Of a stretch of 41,750 nt of DNA, positions 1 through 9,538 are shown one piece after another. Numbering within the stretch: the first letter of the stretch is position 1; every line of letters starts with the position of its first letter. The DNA is from DASPOJ01 sp050014395 (GTDB lineage: Bacteria; Acidobacteriota; Terriglobia; Acidiferrales; UBA7541), in the NCBI GenBank assembly GCA_050014395.1, contig JBEKDK010000018.1:1-41750 (forward strand), written 5' to 3'. The position numbers and the translations under genes are program-made. Below the pieces are notes generated by a model. It did no database searches and was not told the origin of the DNA. It was given only the letters and a program-made list of their open reading frames with translations.

Positions 1-289
1 GATCGCGGGCATGTCGCTCGATATGCGATTTCAGTGCTGTGTAACCAGCTTCTTGTCCACGAATGCGAAAGAAAAATCTCGGTTTGAATCCATGGGTGTG
101 TGAAACGGAGATGCGTCCACAAGGCGTGTATCACTTTTCCCCGCACTGTAACCTAACCCGTCAATGGAAGTTCGCGCGCAAAAAATCGATGCGGCGGATT
201 ACGGCGGCGCCGCGGCTTGCGCGGCGCGATAGGATCGTGCCTAATCTGCTGGGCGATGTTTCATTGATGCCGCGAATTGAGGGGATGAA
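1..289. other. Left edge, no convincing gene
   Basis: I see no coding region I would defend here. A short open frame on the plus strand overlaps the start of the channel gene and has neither a ribosome-binding site nor recognisable protein features. The only useful signal is a TGAGGGG at 278-284 serving the next gene. Confidence 0.5.
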
Positions 290-1048
290 ATGGCTCGCAA
301 AGACCAAACGACGGGAGACAATTCAGTGTCTCCGAATAAACTGCATCGGCGGTTGCCCAGGTTTTGGCGTGAAGATCGAAATCTGAGCTTCTTCCTTGCG
401 TTTCTCGTGCTGATGACGATTTTCGTGCCGATGGTCGGGTTGTCGCGCCCGGGCCGTATTTCAATCGATCTTATTTTAGCGTTTATGCTTCTCTGGGGCG
501 CCCTCGCGACGATCCGCAGCCGCGCGCTGATCTATTCGATATTCGCGCTGACCTTCGTGGAATTCGCGACTGATCTGGTCGTCGAGTTCAACCCGTCATT
601 CAGTTTCGGAGGATGGGACACGGGGCTGAAGCTGATCGTAATGGTCATCCTGGTGGTGATGACGCTGAAACAGACCTTTCTTCCCGGCGAGGTGAATGTG
701 CACCGCGTGATGGGTGGCGTCGCGGCGTATTTGTTGATCGGCCTAACGTGGGCGTTCGCCTACAAGCTGCTGATGGAAAGAATTCCCGATGCAATACACT
801 TTCAAACATCGTTGGAGACTGCTTCGCGGGGAGAACCTTCGCGCTTGATTTACTTCAGCTTTGCGACTCTTACCACGCTGAGCTTCGGTGACGCTTATCC
901 GGTGCATCGCATTGCGCGATCGCTGGCGATGGGCGAGGCGCTCATCGGACAGTTGTATCCCGCGATCTTGATTGCGACGTTGGTGGGGATGGCGCTCCAT
1001 GCGCGGCTGAACGCACCCAAGGACGGCGAGGATAAGAAGACAAGCTGA
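290..1048 (+). CDS. Ion channel-like membrane protein (Ion_trans_2 type)
   Basis: Predicted inner-membrane cation channel of 252 residues. Hydrophobic segments fall near residues 34-51, 58-74, 79-97, 112-128, 140-160 and 212-238. A re-entrant pore segment lies around 186-201 and contains TLSFGD (196-201) where potassium channels have TVGYGD. This gives a six-helix-plus-pore arrangement, but the fourth helix shows no regular positive charges, so voltage sensing is unlikely. The start is the ATG at 290, with GAGGGG six bases upstream. It stands alone: the permease downstream is 57 bp away. The filter departs from consensus (Phe for Tyr, Ser for Gly), so K+ selectivity is not assured. The channel fold is fairly safe; the ion is inferred. 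Confidence 0.75.
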   Translation: MARKDQTTGDNSVSPNKLHRRLPRFWREDRNLSFFLAFLVLMTIFVPMVGLSRPGRISIDLILAFMLLWGALATIRSRALIYSIFALTFVEFATDLVVEFNPSFSFGGWDTGLKLIVMVILVVMTLKQTFLPGEVNVHRVMGGVAAYLLIGLTWAFAYKLLMERIPDAIHFQTSLETASRGEPSRLIYFSFATLTTLSFGDAYPVHRIARSLAMGEALIGQLYPAILIATLVGMALHARLNAPKDGEDKKTS

Positions 1049-1105
1049 AGGCGGGCGGCGGAAACGAAATGTTGCACGCAGTTCCCGGTATCGCTATCGT
1101 ACGGC

Positions 1106-2548
1106 ATGGAAAGCCCACGCCAGGTGAGCCGCATCCCCGAAGAATCCCTGCTTGAGAATGTCGCCGAGAAGGACGCGCGGGCGGCGGGCTACGGCTTGCG
1201 GCGCGGCGCGCTTTCGCCGCTCGAGACCCTGGCGCAATCCGTCTCCACGATCGCGCCGACGACGACACCCGCGGCGACAATCCCGTTGGTGTGCGCGCTG
1301 GCGGGAAACGGGACTTGGCTGGTGTATCTGCTGGCGACGGCCGGCGTGCTGCTGGTGGCATTTTGCATCAGCCGTTTGGCGCGCTATTCGGCTTCGCCGG
1401 GCTCGCTTTATACATATGCGTCGATGATTTTGCCGCCGTGGCTGGGGGCGGTGGCGGCATGGAGTTTGCTGCTGGCATATATCGCGACGGGGGCGAGCGT
1501 CGCGGGCGGCTTCTACTACTACGCGAATATATTGTTGCGCGACGTTTCGGGGCGAGTGATCTCCACGGTTCTGCTGACGCTGATCGTCACCGCAATCTCG
1601 ATGTGGATTGCGGCGCGCGACGTTGAAATTTCCACGCGCTTGATGCTTTGGTTCGAGGCCGTGTCGCTCGCGGTCATCCTCACGGTGATTCTGCTGGTGC
1701 TCGGGCGCCACGGCCCGCATCCGGATATGGCACAGTTCCACTTGCGCGGCGTGTCGGGCAGCGGATTGCGGCTCGGCTTGGTGCTGGCGCTATTCAGCTT
1801 TTGCGGATTTGAGAGCGCGACCACACTGGGCGCCGAAGCCCGCGATCCGTTGCGGACCATCCCGCGCGCCGTAATTCAGAGCGCCATCATCGCGGGAGTG
1901 TTCTTCACAATTTGCGCGTACACGGAAGTGCTCGGCTTCCACGCGCTGGGACAGGACTTAGGCGCGAACTTGAACCTGGACCCGATGCACGCGCTGGCTC
2001 GGCTCGGCGGCGTGCCCGTGTTCGGAACGCTGATCGATATCGGCGCGCTGGTCAGCATGTTCGCCGGAACGCTGGCGTGCATCACGGCAGCGGCGCGCGT
2101 TCTGCTGCTGATGTCGCATGGTGGATTGGTGCACGGCGGATTGCGCGCGACGCACGTGCGCAAGCAGACGCCGGTGCGAGCGGTGCTGGTGACGGGCGTG
2201 GCCACTCTGGTGCCCGTGGTGGTGCTGGCGGCGCGGCAATCGAGCGGCCTGGACGTTTATGGCTGGATGGGATCGCTGGCAACGTACGGATTCATCGTCG
2301 CGTATGGATTGGTGTGCCTCGCTGTTCCGCGTTATCTGCGCGACCGCGGCGTGCGATGGGCGGGAGCGCCACTGGTGCCGTGGCTGGCGTTCATCGCGAT
2401 GATTTTGGCGCTGGTGGGAAACCTATATCCGGTGCCCCAGGGGCCTTACGGAAAGCTGCCATATATTTACCTGGCGGTGTTGGCGGCGGGGATGATTTGG
2501 TTCGTAATCGCGCGCCACGGCCGCGATTCTCGCGCTGCGCCGCGCTGA
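1106..2548 (+). CDS. APC-superfamily amino acid permease
   Basis: Integral inner-membrane transporter of 480 residues, the usual length for the amino acid-polyamine-organocation superfamily, with about 12 hydrophobic segments. The first helix carries the family-typical segment SVSTIAPTTTPAATIPL (about residues 47-63), a helix break like the substrate site of AdiC/LeuT-fold permeases. Another family-like stretch, FCGFESATTLGAEARDP, lies near residues 232-248. The short hydrophilic N-terminus (about 40 residues) is cytoplasmic. The substrate cannot be read from sequence; an amino acid or small amine is the family expectation. Downstream lies a 276-bp non-coding stretch, so it is probably monocistronic. 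Confidence 0.85.
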   Translation: MESPRQVSRIPEESLLENVAEKDARAAGYGLRRGALSPLETLAQSVSTIAPTTTPAATIPLVCALAGNGTWLVYLLATAGVLLVAFCISRLARYSASPGSLYTYASMILPPWLGAVAAWSLLLAYIATGASVAGGFYYYANILLRDVSGRVISTVLLTLIVTAISMWIAARDVEISTRLMLWFEAVSLAVILTVILLVLGRHGPHPDMAQFHLRGVSGSGLRLGLVLALFSFCGFESATTLGAEARDPLRTIPRAVIQSAIIAGVFFTICAYTEVLGFHALGQDLGANLNLDPMHALARLGGVPVFGTLIDIGALVSMFAGTLACITAAARVLLLMSHGGLVHGGLRATHVRKQTPVRAVLVTGVATLVPVVVLAARQSSGLDVYGWMGSLATYGFIVAYGLVCLAVPRYLRDRGVRWAGAPLVPWLAFIAMILALVGNLYPVPQGPYGKLPYIYLAVLAAGMIWFVIARHGRDSRAAPR

Positions 2549-2824
2549 CGTTTTCTCGCAACCCTCAGAAATCTCGGCAGTTCTGCGGACCGCAGGCAGA
2601 TTCCTTCCACGCTTCGAGAAAGCCAAAAACAAATTAGGAGGGCTTAGGAAACAGAACGTCCATGATCCTACACCTAATTCATAAGCGGGCAAGCAAATAA
2701 TCGATGGCTCCGATAAGAAAAATGCGCTCAACTTCGCCGGGGAAATAACCTAATTTCTTTCGTTTATTTCCAGGGTGGCGTCCGTTTTTTTTATAGCGAT
2801 TTTCCAGTGCGGAGGCTCTAACCG
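2549..2824. other. Intergenic with small inverted repeat and strong RBS
   Basis: Mostly unremarkable sequence between the permease and the TonB-dependent protein. GGAAATAA (2741-2748) and TTATTTCC (2764-2771) form an 8-bp stem with a 15-base loop, followed by a run of T at about 2784-2791. It could be an upstream hairpin or a weak terminator. GGAGG at 2811-2815 lies nine bases before the ATG at 2825. I found no clear -35/-10 pair. Confidence 0.4.
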
Positions 2825-5800
2825 ATGAAAGTTACGTGCAGGTTTCTTTCGATCTTGTGTGCTTCCCTTCTACTGATAGCGTTGGGGCTCGCGCCGCTGG
2901 CCCGGGCGCAGCAAACGCTCGGTGGCATCACCGGCGTGGTGACAGACAGCTCGGGCGCGCTGGCGCCCGGAACCACCGTAACCGTGGTGGCTGACGACAC
3001 GAAATTGAAGCGCTCGCTGACCACCGGCAATTCAGGCTCGTACAGCTTCGTGAACCTTCCGCTCGGGACGTACACCGTCACGTTCACGCACGATGGATTC
3101 CAGACGCTGAACATTCCGTCGATCCTGGTGCAGGCCAATCGCACGGTGACACTTAACGCGACACTGAAAGTCGGCGAAGTGGGCCAGACCGTCACCGTCA
3201 ACGTGACTCCGCTGCTGAACGCCGTTGACACCACGAACGGCTACGTGCTGGATGAAAGCCAACTGACCGCGATTCCCTCTCCGACTGGCAGTTTCACCGG
3301 CGTTGCCGTTCTGACCCCGGGCGTCAGCGCCGAAGTTTCCGGCGGGACGGGAGCAAACGCCGGCTTGGGCAACGCGCCGATCTGGGCCAATGGGCAGCGC
3401 GACACCAGCAACAGCTTCATGCTCAACGGCGTCGACGGCAGCAACCTATTCAACGGCAAAAGCACCAGCCAAGTGGCCTCTGCGCGCATTGTGAATAACA
3501 CCGGCGTCAGCGGGGCTTCCAACCTCAGCTCCGAACCGGTGCAGAGCACGGCGTCCGTGTATCTGGCGGTGGGCGAAGCGCTGCCGTCTCCGCCGCCCGA
3601 AGCCTTATCCGAAGTTCGCGTGAACGCTTCGATGTACGACGCCCAGCAGGGTTCCACCAGCGGCGCCCACATCGATATGAGCACGACTTCCGGCACAAAC
3701 CAATTCCACGGAAACTTATACTTTCACGGCGAGACGAATTGGTTGAATGCCGCGCCGTATTTTTTCAATGCCGATCCGAACCTCGCTCAAAATCAAAAGG
3801 TGCCGGGGCTAAACCGCTTCGTTGAGGGCGGCACCTTCGGCGGCCCGATCAAGAAGAACAAGCTTTTCTTCTTCGTCAGCTATCAGAATTTGAAGGACGC
3901 GGACCAAGAGATTGGCCTTGGGCGGGCGACCGTTCCTCCCGGTCTGACGAACGACCGCTCCGCGGGGGCCTTGGCCAATATCGCCAATAATGAATTCACC
4001 CCGCCTGAAGACGGGTTTCCCGCGACCACGGGATACGTCACCAACGTCGCGCCGACAGTCTGCCAGTCGACAGCCTGCGAGGCGAACGTGCTCAACACTG
4101 GCAATATCAATCCGATCGCATACGCACTTTTGAACTACAAACTTCCCAACGGGCAGTACTTGGTTCCTTCGTGGAACGGGAACGTGCCAAACACCACGTT
4201 TCCCGAAGATGCGCTGATCCCGGGCACGGCATACTTCTACGCCCATCAGGCAGTGGCCAATCTCGATTGGGATCCCAGCGCGACGCACACCGTGGCTTTC
4301 AAGTATTACTACCAGGACGATCCAACCAGCGCGCCGTATGCGTATTCGACCTTCGCGGGATTCACCCAGCATCTGCACGCGGGCAGCCAGGTTTTCTCGG
4401 TCAATAACGCGCAGATGATTGGACCCACTTTCAGTGTCACTGGAATTTTCGGCTTCGCGCGGGAAAGACTTTACAGCAACATCAGCCAGCCGTTCACGCC
4501 GCAGTCCTTCGCGACGTATGTCGAGCAACTGACCGGTTCGTCCGCGGCAGCCTCGACGATCAATACCTTCGGCTCAAATTTATTCCCCGGCATCAGCGTC
4601 GTGGACTCGCTGGGAAACACCTCCACGCTGCCCTACACGCAGGCCATGATGTTTGGCGCCGGAGCGGCTTCGCAGGCAGACTTGACGGGCGTGGTTCAGA
4701 ATCGCTTTGAACCCTCGGCCGACGCGATTTGGATTCACAATAAGCACACCATCACCTTCGGCGGAAATTTCTCCTTTACCCAGTTGAATACGATCGACAA
4801 CCGCACCAGCCTGGGCATGATCGCTTTCCCCACCTTCTCGGACTTCTTGCAGGGGTTGGTCACGCCAATACCGGGCTACAACTTCATGACAACGTCCTAC
4901 CTGGCCGGCAATGCCAGCCGCTACTATCGCGCGAATCAAATGGGCGAATATCTCGAGGATAAATTTCAGATTCGCAGCAATCTCAGCATTACGCTGGGTG
5001 TGCGCTTCGATTGGGATGGCGGACTGACGGAGAAATACGGCCACATCTACAATTTCAATTCCGCGGACTATTCGTTCAACACTGTCACCGACGCATTCAA
5101 CACGAATTCATCGGGCAATCCTGAAACAGGGATTGTCGTCGCCGGAAACAACGCGCAATTTCCAACCAAGGGCGAAAGCAACACCACGCTTACGGGCCGG
5201 CAGTGGGGCTTTGCGTATCGCGTCGGCGCCGCGTGGAGTCCGAAGAAATTCGACAACAAACTCGTGCTACGCGTTGGATCTGGCATGTACTACGATCGCG
5301 GCGAACTGTTCACCTATCTTTCTCCTGGCTACACCGCCGGCGAGACCACCGGCGGGCCATTCGGCGTGAACCAGGCGCCACCCGCCGTCGCGACGCAGGT
5401 CTGCGGGGCGGAGACAGCTACGTTCTACTTTCCGGCGCTCTGCGATCCTTCCCAAGGCTATTCATTCGCCAATCCGTGGGGCCCGACAAAGGAGCCGGCT
5501 CCATCCGGAGATCCCGCGACCCTAGTCAATTCCCTGCCGAATATGGCGGCAATCGAAGAGGGCGCGCAGCCGCTCTCCCTGGCAACCTATGCGCCGACCA
5601 ACAAGCTGCCCTATAGCATCGCCAGTACGTTTGATGTGCAATGGCAACCGACCAACTCCCTTGCCATCGACGTCGGATACGTGAACGCGCTTGGGCGCCA
5701 CGAAATAGTGCCAGTTCCGTTCAATCAGCCGGGGATTGCCACGCCATCCAAACCCATACATGGTCAGAATTACAGTTACGGTTACACCGTGCTCGACCCC

Positions 5801-6826
5801 GACAATGACTTCGCGCCGATAACCCTGCCCGACGCTTCGACCGAGTTGGAGACTTTTGAGGGCGGGAACACGGATTTGCGTGTTCCTTACATTGGTTATG
5901 CAGGGGAATCGCTGACGTATACGGCGGCCGGAATTTCCGTGTACCACGCGCTGCAGGTGCACATCGAAAAACGCATGAGCCACGGCCTGCAAGCGGGCGT
6001 ATCCTACACGTTTTCTCGCTCGATGGACGACCAGAGCGCGATGGGCCTCTTCTACAACGGAAACAACCCGCTCAATCTGGGCAGCGCGTACGGCCTATCC
6101 GACTTCGACCGCACGCACGTGATCAATTTCGATTTTCGATATGAATTGCATAATTTCTTCGCGGCGTCTTCCTGGAAGGGCGCTTTCACCGACGGCTGGG
6201 CGCTCGATGGCATCGTAACCATAGAGAGCGGCCAGCCCTACAGCATCGTCGACTACACGGGCTCTGTAGGCAGCATCTTCTATGGTGTCGCCAACGGGAT
6301 CACCAACCCCGTCGTGCCGCTCGCGGCCAACTGCACGGCGGCTAGCGCGGTCACCGGCACAAACGGCACGAATCAGAATGCTCCCGCGCTAAAACAATCG
6401 TGCTTTACGGTTCAGACGCTTCAGCCCGGCGCGCTCGGAGGGGCCATCCCGCCCGGCGATATCTACGAGACAAACTTTCTTTCGACCAGCGAGCGCAATA
6501 TTTTCCGCCAACCATGGCAGAGAGTCGCGAACATTTCGGTGGAGAAGACCACAAAGATCAACGAACGGCTCGGATTGAAATTCAGCCTGGACGTCTACAA
6601 CATTACCAACACGCCCAGCTTTGACCTGCCGATCGACAACGTCTTTCAAAATGAGTTTTACAACGGCTTCCCAACATCCGGGCAACCGGCGCTGCCTACC
6701 TGCTCGAGCACTGGCGTGAACTCAAACCCGAGTTCCTTCTATAACTGCCCGGGTGGTTTGGGCGTGACCGACAAGACGATTGGCAGCCCGCGGGAATTCC
6801 AGTTGTCGCTAGCGCTTCTTTTCTGA
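2825..6826 (+). CDS. Oar-like TonB-dependent outer-membrane protein
   Basis: Outer-membrane protein of 1333 residues. A Sec signal peptide with a long hydrophobic core ends in ARAQ (about residue 29). It is followed by a carboxypeptidase-regulatory-like beta-sandwich (about 31-115, GGITGVVTDSSGALAPG at its start), then plug-like and beta-barrel regions. The last residue is Phe after alternating hydrophobics (QLSLALLF), the usual signal for insertion by the BAM machinery. Length and architecture match the large OmpA-related/Oar-type receptors that are abundant in acidobacteria, where they are thought to import or bind polymers and large ligands. The substrate is unknown, and no SusD-like or polysaccharide-degrading neighbour helps. 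The start is set by the signal peptide and GGAGG at 2811-2815. Confidence 0.9.
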   Translation: MKVTCRFLSILCASLLLIALGLAPLARAQQTLGGITGVVTDSSGALAPGTTVTVVADDTKLKRSLTTGNSGSYSFVNLPLGTYTVTFTHDGFQTLNIPSILVQANRTVTLNATLKVGEVGQTVTVNVTPLLNAVDTTNGYVLDESQLTAIPSPTGSFTGVAVLTPGVSAEVSGGTGANAGLGNAPIWANGQRDTSNSFMLNGVDGSNLFNGKSTSQVASARIVNNTGVSGASNLSSEPVQSTASVYLAVGEALPSPPPEALSEVRVNASMYDAQQGSTSGAHIDMSTTSGTNQFHGNLYFHGETNWLNAAPYFFNADPNLAQNQKVPGLNRFVEGGTFGGPIKKNKLFFFVSYQNLKDADQEIGLGRATVPPGLTNDRSAGALANIANNEFTPPEDGFPATTGYVTNVAPTVCQSTACEANVLNTGNINPIAYALLNYKLPNGQYLVPSWNGNVPNTTFPEDALIPGTAYFYAHQAVANLDWDPSATHTVAFKYYYQDDPTSAPYAYSTFAGFTQHLHAGSQVFSVNNAQMIGPTFSVTGIFGFARERLYSNISQPFTPQSFATYVEQLTGSSAAASTINTFGSNLFPGISVVDSLGNTSTLPYTQAMMFGAGAASQADLTGVVQNRFEPSADAIWIHNKHTITFGGNFSFTQLNTIDNRTSLGMIAFPTFSDFLQGLVTPIPGYNFMTTSYLAGNASRYYRANQMGEYLEDKFQIRSNLSITLGVRFDWDGGLTEKYGHIYNFNSADYSFNTVTDAFNTNSSGNPETGIVVAGNNAQFPTKGESNTTLTGRQWGFAYRVGAAWSPKKFDNKLVLRVGSGMYYDRGELFTYLSPGYTAGETTGGPFGVNQAPPAVATQVCGAETATFYFPALCDPSQGYSFANPWGPTKEPAPSGDPATLVNSLPNMAAIEEGAQPLSLATYAPTNKLPYSIASTFDVQWQPTNSLAIDVGYVNALGRHEIVPVPFNQPGIATPSKPIHGQNYSYGYTVLDPDNDFAPITLPDASTELETFEGGNTDLRVPYIGYAGESLTYTAAGISVYHALQVHIEKRMSHGLQAGVSYTFSRSMDDQSAMGLFYNGNNPLNLGSAYGLSDFDRTHVINFDFRYELHNFFAASSWKGAFTDGWALDGIVTIESGQPYSIVDYTGSVGSIFYGVANGITNPVVPLAANCTAASAVTGTNGTNQNAPALKQSCFTVQTLQPGALGGAIPPGDIYETNFLSTSERNIFRQPWQRVANISVEKTTKINERLGLKFSLDVYNITNTPSFDLPIDNVFQNEFYNGFPTSGQPALPTCSSTGVNSNPSSFYNCPGGLGVTDKTIGSPREFQLSLALLF

Positions 6827-6859
6827 GCTGGAGTTTGAATCCGGCCGAAACGATTGAAG

Positions 6860-6891
6860 GCGGCGGCTGCGGCGGCACGCGGCCGCCGCTT
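6860..6891 (+). terminator. Possible terminator after the TonB-dependent gene
   Basis: GCGGCGGC (6860-6867) pairs with GCCGCCGC (6882-6889) across a 14-base loop, extended by a G-T and an A-T pair. It lies 33 bp after the stop codon. The following sequence (TCGTTTC) has only a weak T-tract, so intrinsic termination is uncertain. It sits between convergent genes, where a terminator is expected. Confidence 0.35.
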
Positions 6892-6928
6892 CGTTTCACA
6901 TGGGCGCGCTCAACCGCCGCACGCAGTC

Positions 6929-7384
6929 TCACTCCTGGCCGATATCTTCGTTCCAGACGGCGGGATTTTCGCGGATGTAATTCGATAGCAACGATGCGCA
7001 TTCCGCGGAATCCAGATCGACGATCGTGACGCCGCGAGAGCGCAACCAATCGATTCCACCGCTGAAATTGCGGCTTTCTCCGACCAACACCTTGCCGAAT
7101 CCGAATTGCAGAACGAGGCCGCTGCAATACCAGCACGGCGCCAGCGTCGTCACCATGATCAGGTTACGATAGCTGCGTTGTCGGCCCGCCTTGCGAAACG
7201 CGTCGGTTTCGGCGTGGATCGAAGGATCGCCATTCTGGACGCGGCGATTGTGCCCGGCGGCGATAAGCTTCCCGCCGGCGTCAAAAATGGCCGCGCCGAT
7301 CGGAATGCCGCCTTCGGCCAGGCCTTTGCGCGCTTCGGCGAAAGCTATGGCAAGCATGGCGGAGTGGTCCAATTCGGTTTGCAT
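6929..7384 (-). CDS. Fcy1-type cytosine/nucleoside deaminase
   Basis: Zinc-dependent deaminase of 151 residues in the cytidine deaminase-like fold. The metal and catalytic residues are in place: His57 and Glu59 in IHAET, and Cys84 and Cys87 in PCWYC. Beyond these, the sequence resembles yeast cytosine deaminase Fcy1 over its whole length: GGIPIGAAI near the N-terminus, TTLAPC, VGESRNF, and a C-terminal WNEDIGQE matching the WFEDIGE end of Fcy1 as I recall it. The length also fits Fcy1 (158 aa). Conversion of cytosine to uracil is therefore the best guess, though related enzymes act on other bases. It is convergent with the TonB-dependent gene and in no operon. Confidence 0.8.
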   Translation of the reverse strand: MQTELDHSAMLAIAFAEARKGLAEGGIPIGAAIFDAGGKLIAAGHNRRVQNGDPSIHAETDAFRKAGRQRSYRNLIMVTTLAPCWYCSGLVLQFGFGKVLVGESRNFSGGIDWLRSRGVTIVDLDSAECASLLSNYIRENPAVWNEDIGQE

Positions 7385-7433
7385 GGTCCCATGCTACTCG
7401 TTCTGGCGCTGCGCGGAAAGACCGAGGAATGCG

Positions 7434-7462
7434 TTGACACGCCACGGATTACACGCTATATA
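7434..7462 (+). promoter_or_regulatory. Sigma70-type promoter of the protease/kinase operon
   Basis: TTGACA at 7434-7439 and TATATA at 7457-7462 are separated by exactly 17 bp. A start near 7469 would give a 5' leader of about 165 bases ahead of the ATG at 7635, which has AAGGAG at 7621-7626. It is the best promoter seen for the four-gene signalling operon. The leader includes a small GCCGC/GCGGC hairpin and no evident leader peptide. Confidence 0.65.
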
Positions 7463-7634
7463 CCCACCACGCTCTATGTGTATGTGGCGTGGCCCAGTAC
7501 GCCGATCAAATAGTCTCCTGCCGCGCCATGCGGCGTGGGCCGAGTTTTGTACAGCGCGATCCGCGAACCGGCGGTCCGCTGCACATGCAGCTGCGGCAAC
7601 GACTTGATGAAGTTGATGAAAAGGAGTTCAGACG

Positions 7635-9482
7635 ATGAACACGAAATTCGAGGCGCGAACGCCCAAGACTAATCGCAGGCGCGCGCACCGCTTGGCAGTT
7701 GTGATTGCCGGCGCCGTGTTGGCGCTGGCTGCGGCGGCTGTGCTGAAGTCGCCGGTCGTAAAGGCGCAGCAATCCGCCCCGCTGGATGGGCGGCGGATCG
7801 CGGAGATGTACAAGCCGGGCGTGGTGATGATCGTGACGGTGTTCAAATCCACCGTCTCGGTGCCCGAATGGTCGCTTCCCGACCAGAGCGTCGCCGCATT
7901 GCACAATTATGCCGACCAACAGGCTAAAGCGGGCGTGATCACCGGCTCGGTGGAGGACGTGTTGCGCGCCGAATTGCAGGAGATGGCGAACAACCCGACC
8001 CAATATCTCGTTCCGGGTAACGCCACGATCCAAAAGGATCTGCCTGAGGCGTTTTCGGGATCGGGCTTTATCTTGACGCCTGATGGTTACATCGTGACGA
8101 ACGCTCACGTGGTCTCGATGGCGCCGGACGATCTGAAGACGTTGTTCGCTACCGACCTGCTGAATCAATTGATCCCGAATGATGTGCAGACTCTTCAGAA
8201 CGACCTGAAAGTTCAGCTTTCCACCGAAGAGCAGACGATGTTCAAGACGGCCCTGCTCGGGTTCTACACGCACTACATGCAGCTGACGGCCCCCACCACT
8301 CAGGTGACGGCCCAGATCGGCATCGCGATCCCCGGCCTCTCCACGCTGACCAAGAGCGTCCCCTGCGACGTGCGACAGGTCGGGCAGATCACTCCCGGCA
8401 AGGACGTCGCGATCCTGAAGATCGAGCAGTCGAACTTGCCGACGGTACCAGTCGGCGACGACACCAAGCTACAGGTGGGCGACAAAATCTTCATCATCGG
8501 TTATCCAGGCGCCGCGGAGTTGGGCTCAGCGGCGATGGGTTCCGAGCCGACTCTAACTTCCGGTGACGTCAGCGCGCGGCAGACGATGCCCGGCGGCTGG
8601 CAAGCGATTCAAACCGACGCTGCAATCAACCACGGCAACAGCGGCGGCCCGGCCTTCAACGATCAGGGCCAGGTGGTGGGCATCGCTACATTCGGCGCTG
8701 ACAACGCGCAGAATATCAACTTCCTAGTGCCGATGAGCGTCGCCAATGAATTCCTGAACGGACAAAACATTCATCCGCAGGAAAGCCAGCTTTCCACCCA
8801 GTACATCGCGGCGATCAATGACCTTGAGGCCAACGAGTGCACCAAGGCCCAACACGAATTCGAGCAAATCAAGAACTTGAATCCTGGCTTCCCGTACGTT
8901 CAGGACTACATCAGCCAGGCGGCGAATCCGTCCATGTGCAAGCAATCTTTCCCAACCACGTTGGACTACGAGATCGGCGGCGGCGTGATCGTTCTGATCG
9001 GTCTCGCGATCGGAGTGTGGGCCATGACCAAGAAGAAACCCGCCCAGGCGGTTGTAGTTGGCGCTCCAGCACCAGGCGTTGCCCTGCCAGGCGGCGCGCA
9101 AGCGCCAGGCCTGCCGGCTGGGGGCTACGCGGCGCCAGGCGCGCCAGGTTACGTGGCGCCAGGGCCGCCACGCAGCTATGGCAGCTTGCAATGCACCACG
9201 GGCGCCGCGGCAGGCAAGCGCTTCGAGATCACGAAACAGGGTCTGCTGATCGGCCGCGATTCGGCGAAATGCCAGATCGTACTGCCGGAAGACGCGGTTT
9301 CGAAGGAACACGCCTGGGTGGTTCCGGTGGACGAAGGCGTGGTGCTGATTGACCGCGGCTCGACCAACGGCGTGTTTTTGAACTCGCTCGATTCGCCCAA
9401 GATCAGCAAAGTTACCCTGCATCACGGTGACAAGATTTATATCGGAAAGGGCGCGGCCAGCTTCACGTATCTAAGCAGCTAG
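7635..9482 (+). CDS. Membrane trypsin-like protease with cytoplasmic FHA domain
   Basis: A 615-residue protein joining an extracytoplasmic serine protease to an intracellular phosphopeptide reader. Residues 12-19 are basic and are followed by a hydrophobic signal-anchor (20-37). The chymotrypsin-fold protease runs from about 50 to 375 with the HtrA-like triad His158 (TNAHVV), Asp257 (GKDVAIL) and Ser336 (HGNSGGPAF). An insert of about 95 residues separates His from Asp, and there is no PDZ domain. A short helical segment (about 388-430) precedes the second membrane helix (447-464), then KKK, a Gly/Ala/Pro-rich linker (475-513) and an FHA domain (about 525-610). The FHA key residues are present: GR at 540-541, SKEH at 556-559, GSTNG at 575-579. 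By the positive-inside rule the protease is outside and the FHA domain inside. First gene of the kinase operon. Confidence 0.88.
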   Translation: MNTKFEARTPKTNRRRAHRLAVVIAGAVLALAAAAVLKSPVVKAQQSAPLDGRRIAEMYKPGVVMIVTVFKSTVSVPEWSLPDQSVAALHNYADQQAKAGVITGSVEDVLRAELQEMANNPTQYLVPGNATIQKDLPEAFSGSGFILTPDGYIVTNAHVVSMAPDDLKTLFATDLLNQLIPNDVQTLQNDLKVQLSTEEQTMFKTALLGFYTHYMQLTAPTTQVTAQIGIAIPGLSTLTKSVPCDVRQVGQITPGKDVAILKIEQSNLPTVPVGDDTKLQVGDKIFIIGYPGAAELGSAAMGSEPTLTSGDVSARQTMPGGWQAIQTDAAINHGNSGGPAFNDQGQVVGIATFGADNAQNINFLVPMSVANEFLNGQNIHPQESQLSTQYIAAINDLEANECTKAQHEFEQIKNLNPGFPYVQDYISQAANPSMCKQSFPTTLDYEIGGGVIVLIGLAIGVWAMTKKKPAQAVVVGAPAPGVALPGGAQAPGLPAGGYAAPGAPGYVAPGPPRSYGSLQCTTGAAAGKRFEITKQGLLIGRDSAKCQIVLPEDAVSKEHAWVVPVDEGVVLIDRGSTNGVFLNSLDSPKISKVTLHHGDKIYIGKGAASFTYLSS

Positions 9483-9538
9483 CGCCGGCGAGGCTTATCA
9501 AGAGGTTGGAAGAATTCGAAGCGATTGAAGGGGGCAAT

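Noticed and set aside
7548..7637. Plus-strand frame reading RDPRTGGPLHMQLRQR before the protease gene
   Set aside because: Looks protein-like but has no start codon or ribosome site, and overlaps the leader between a good promoter and the protease start. Probably chance.
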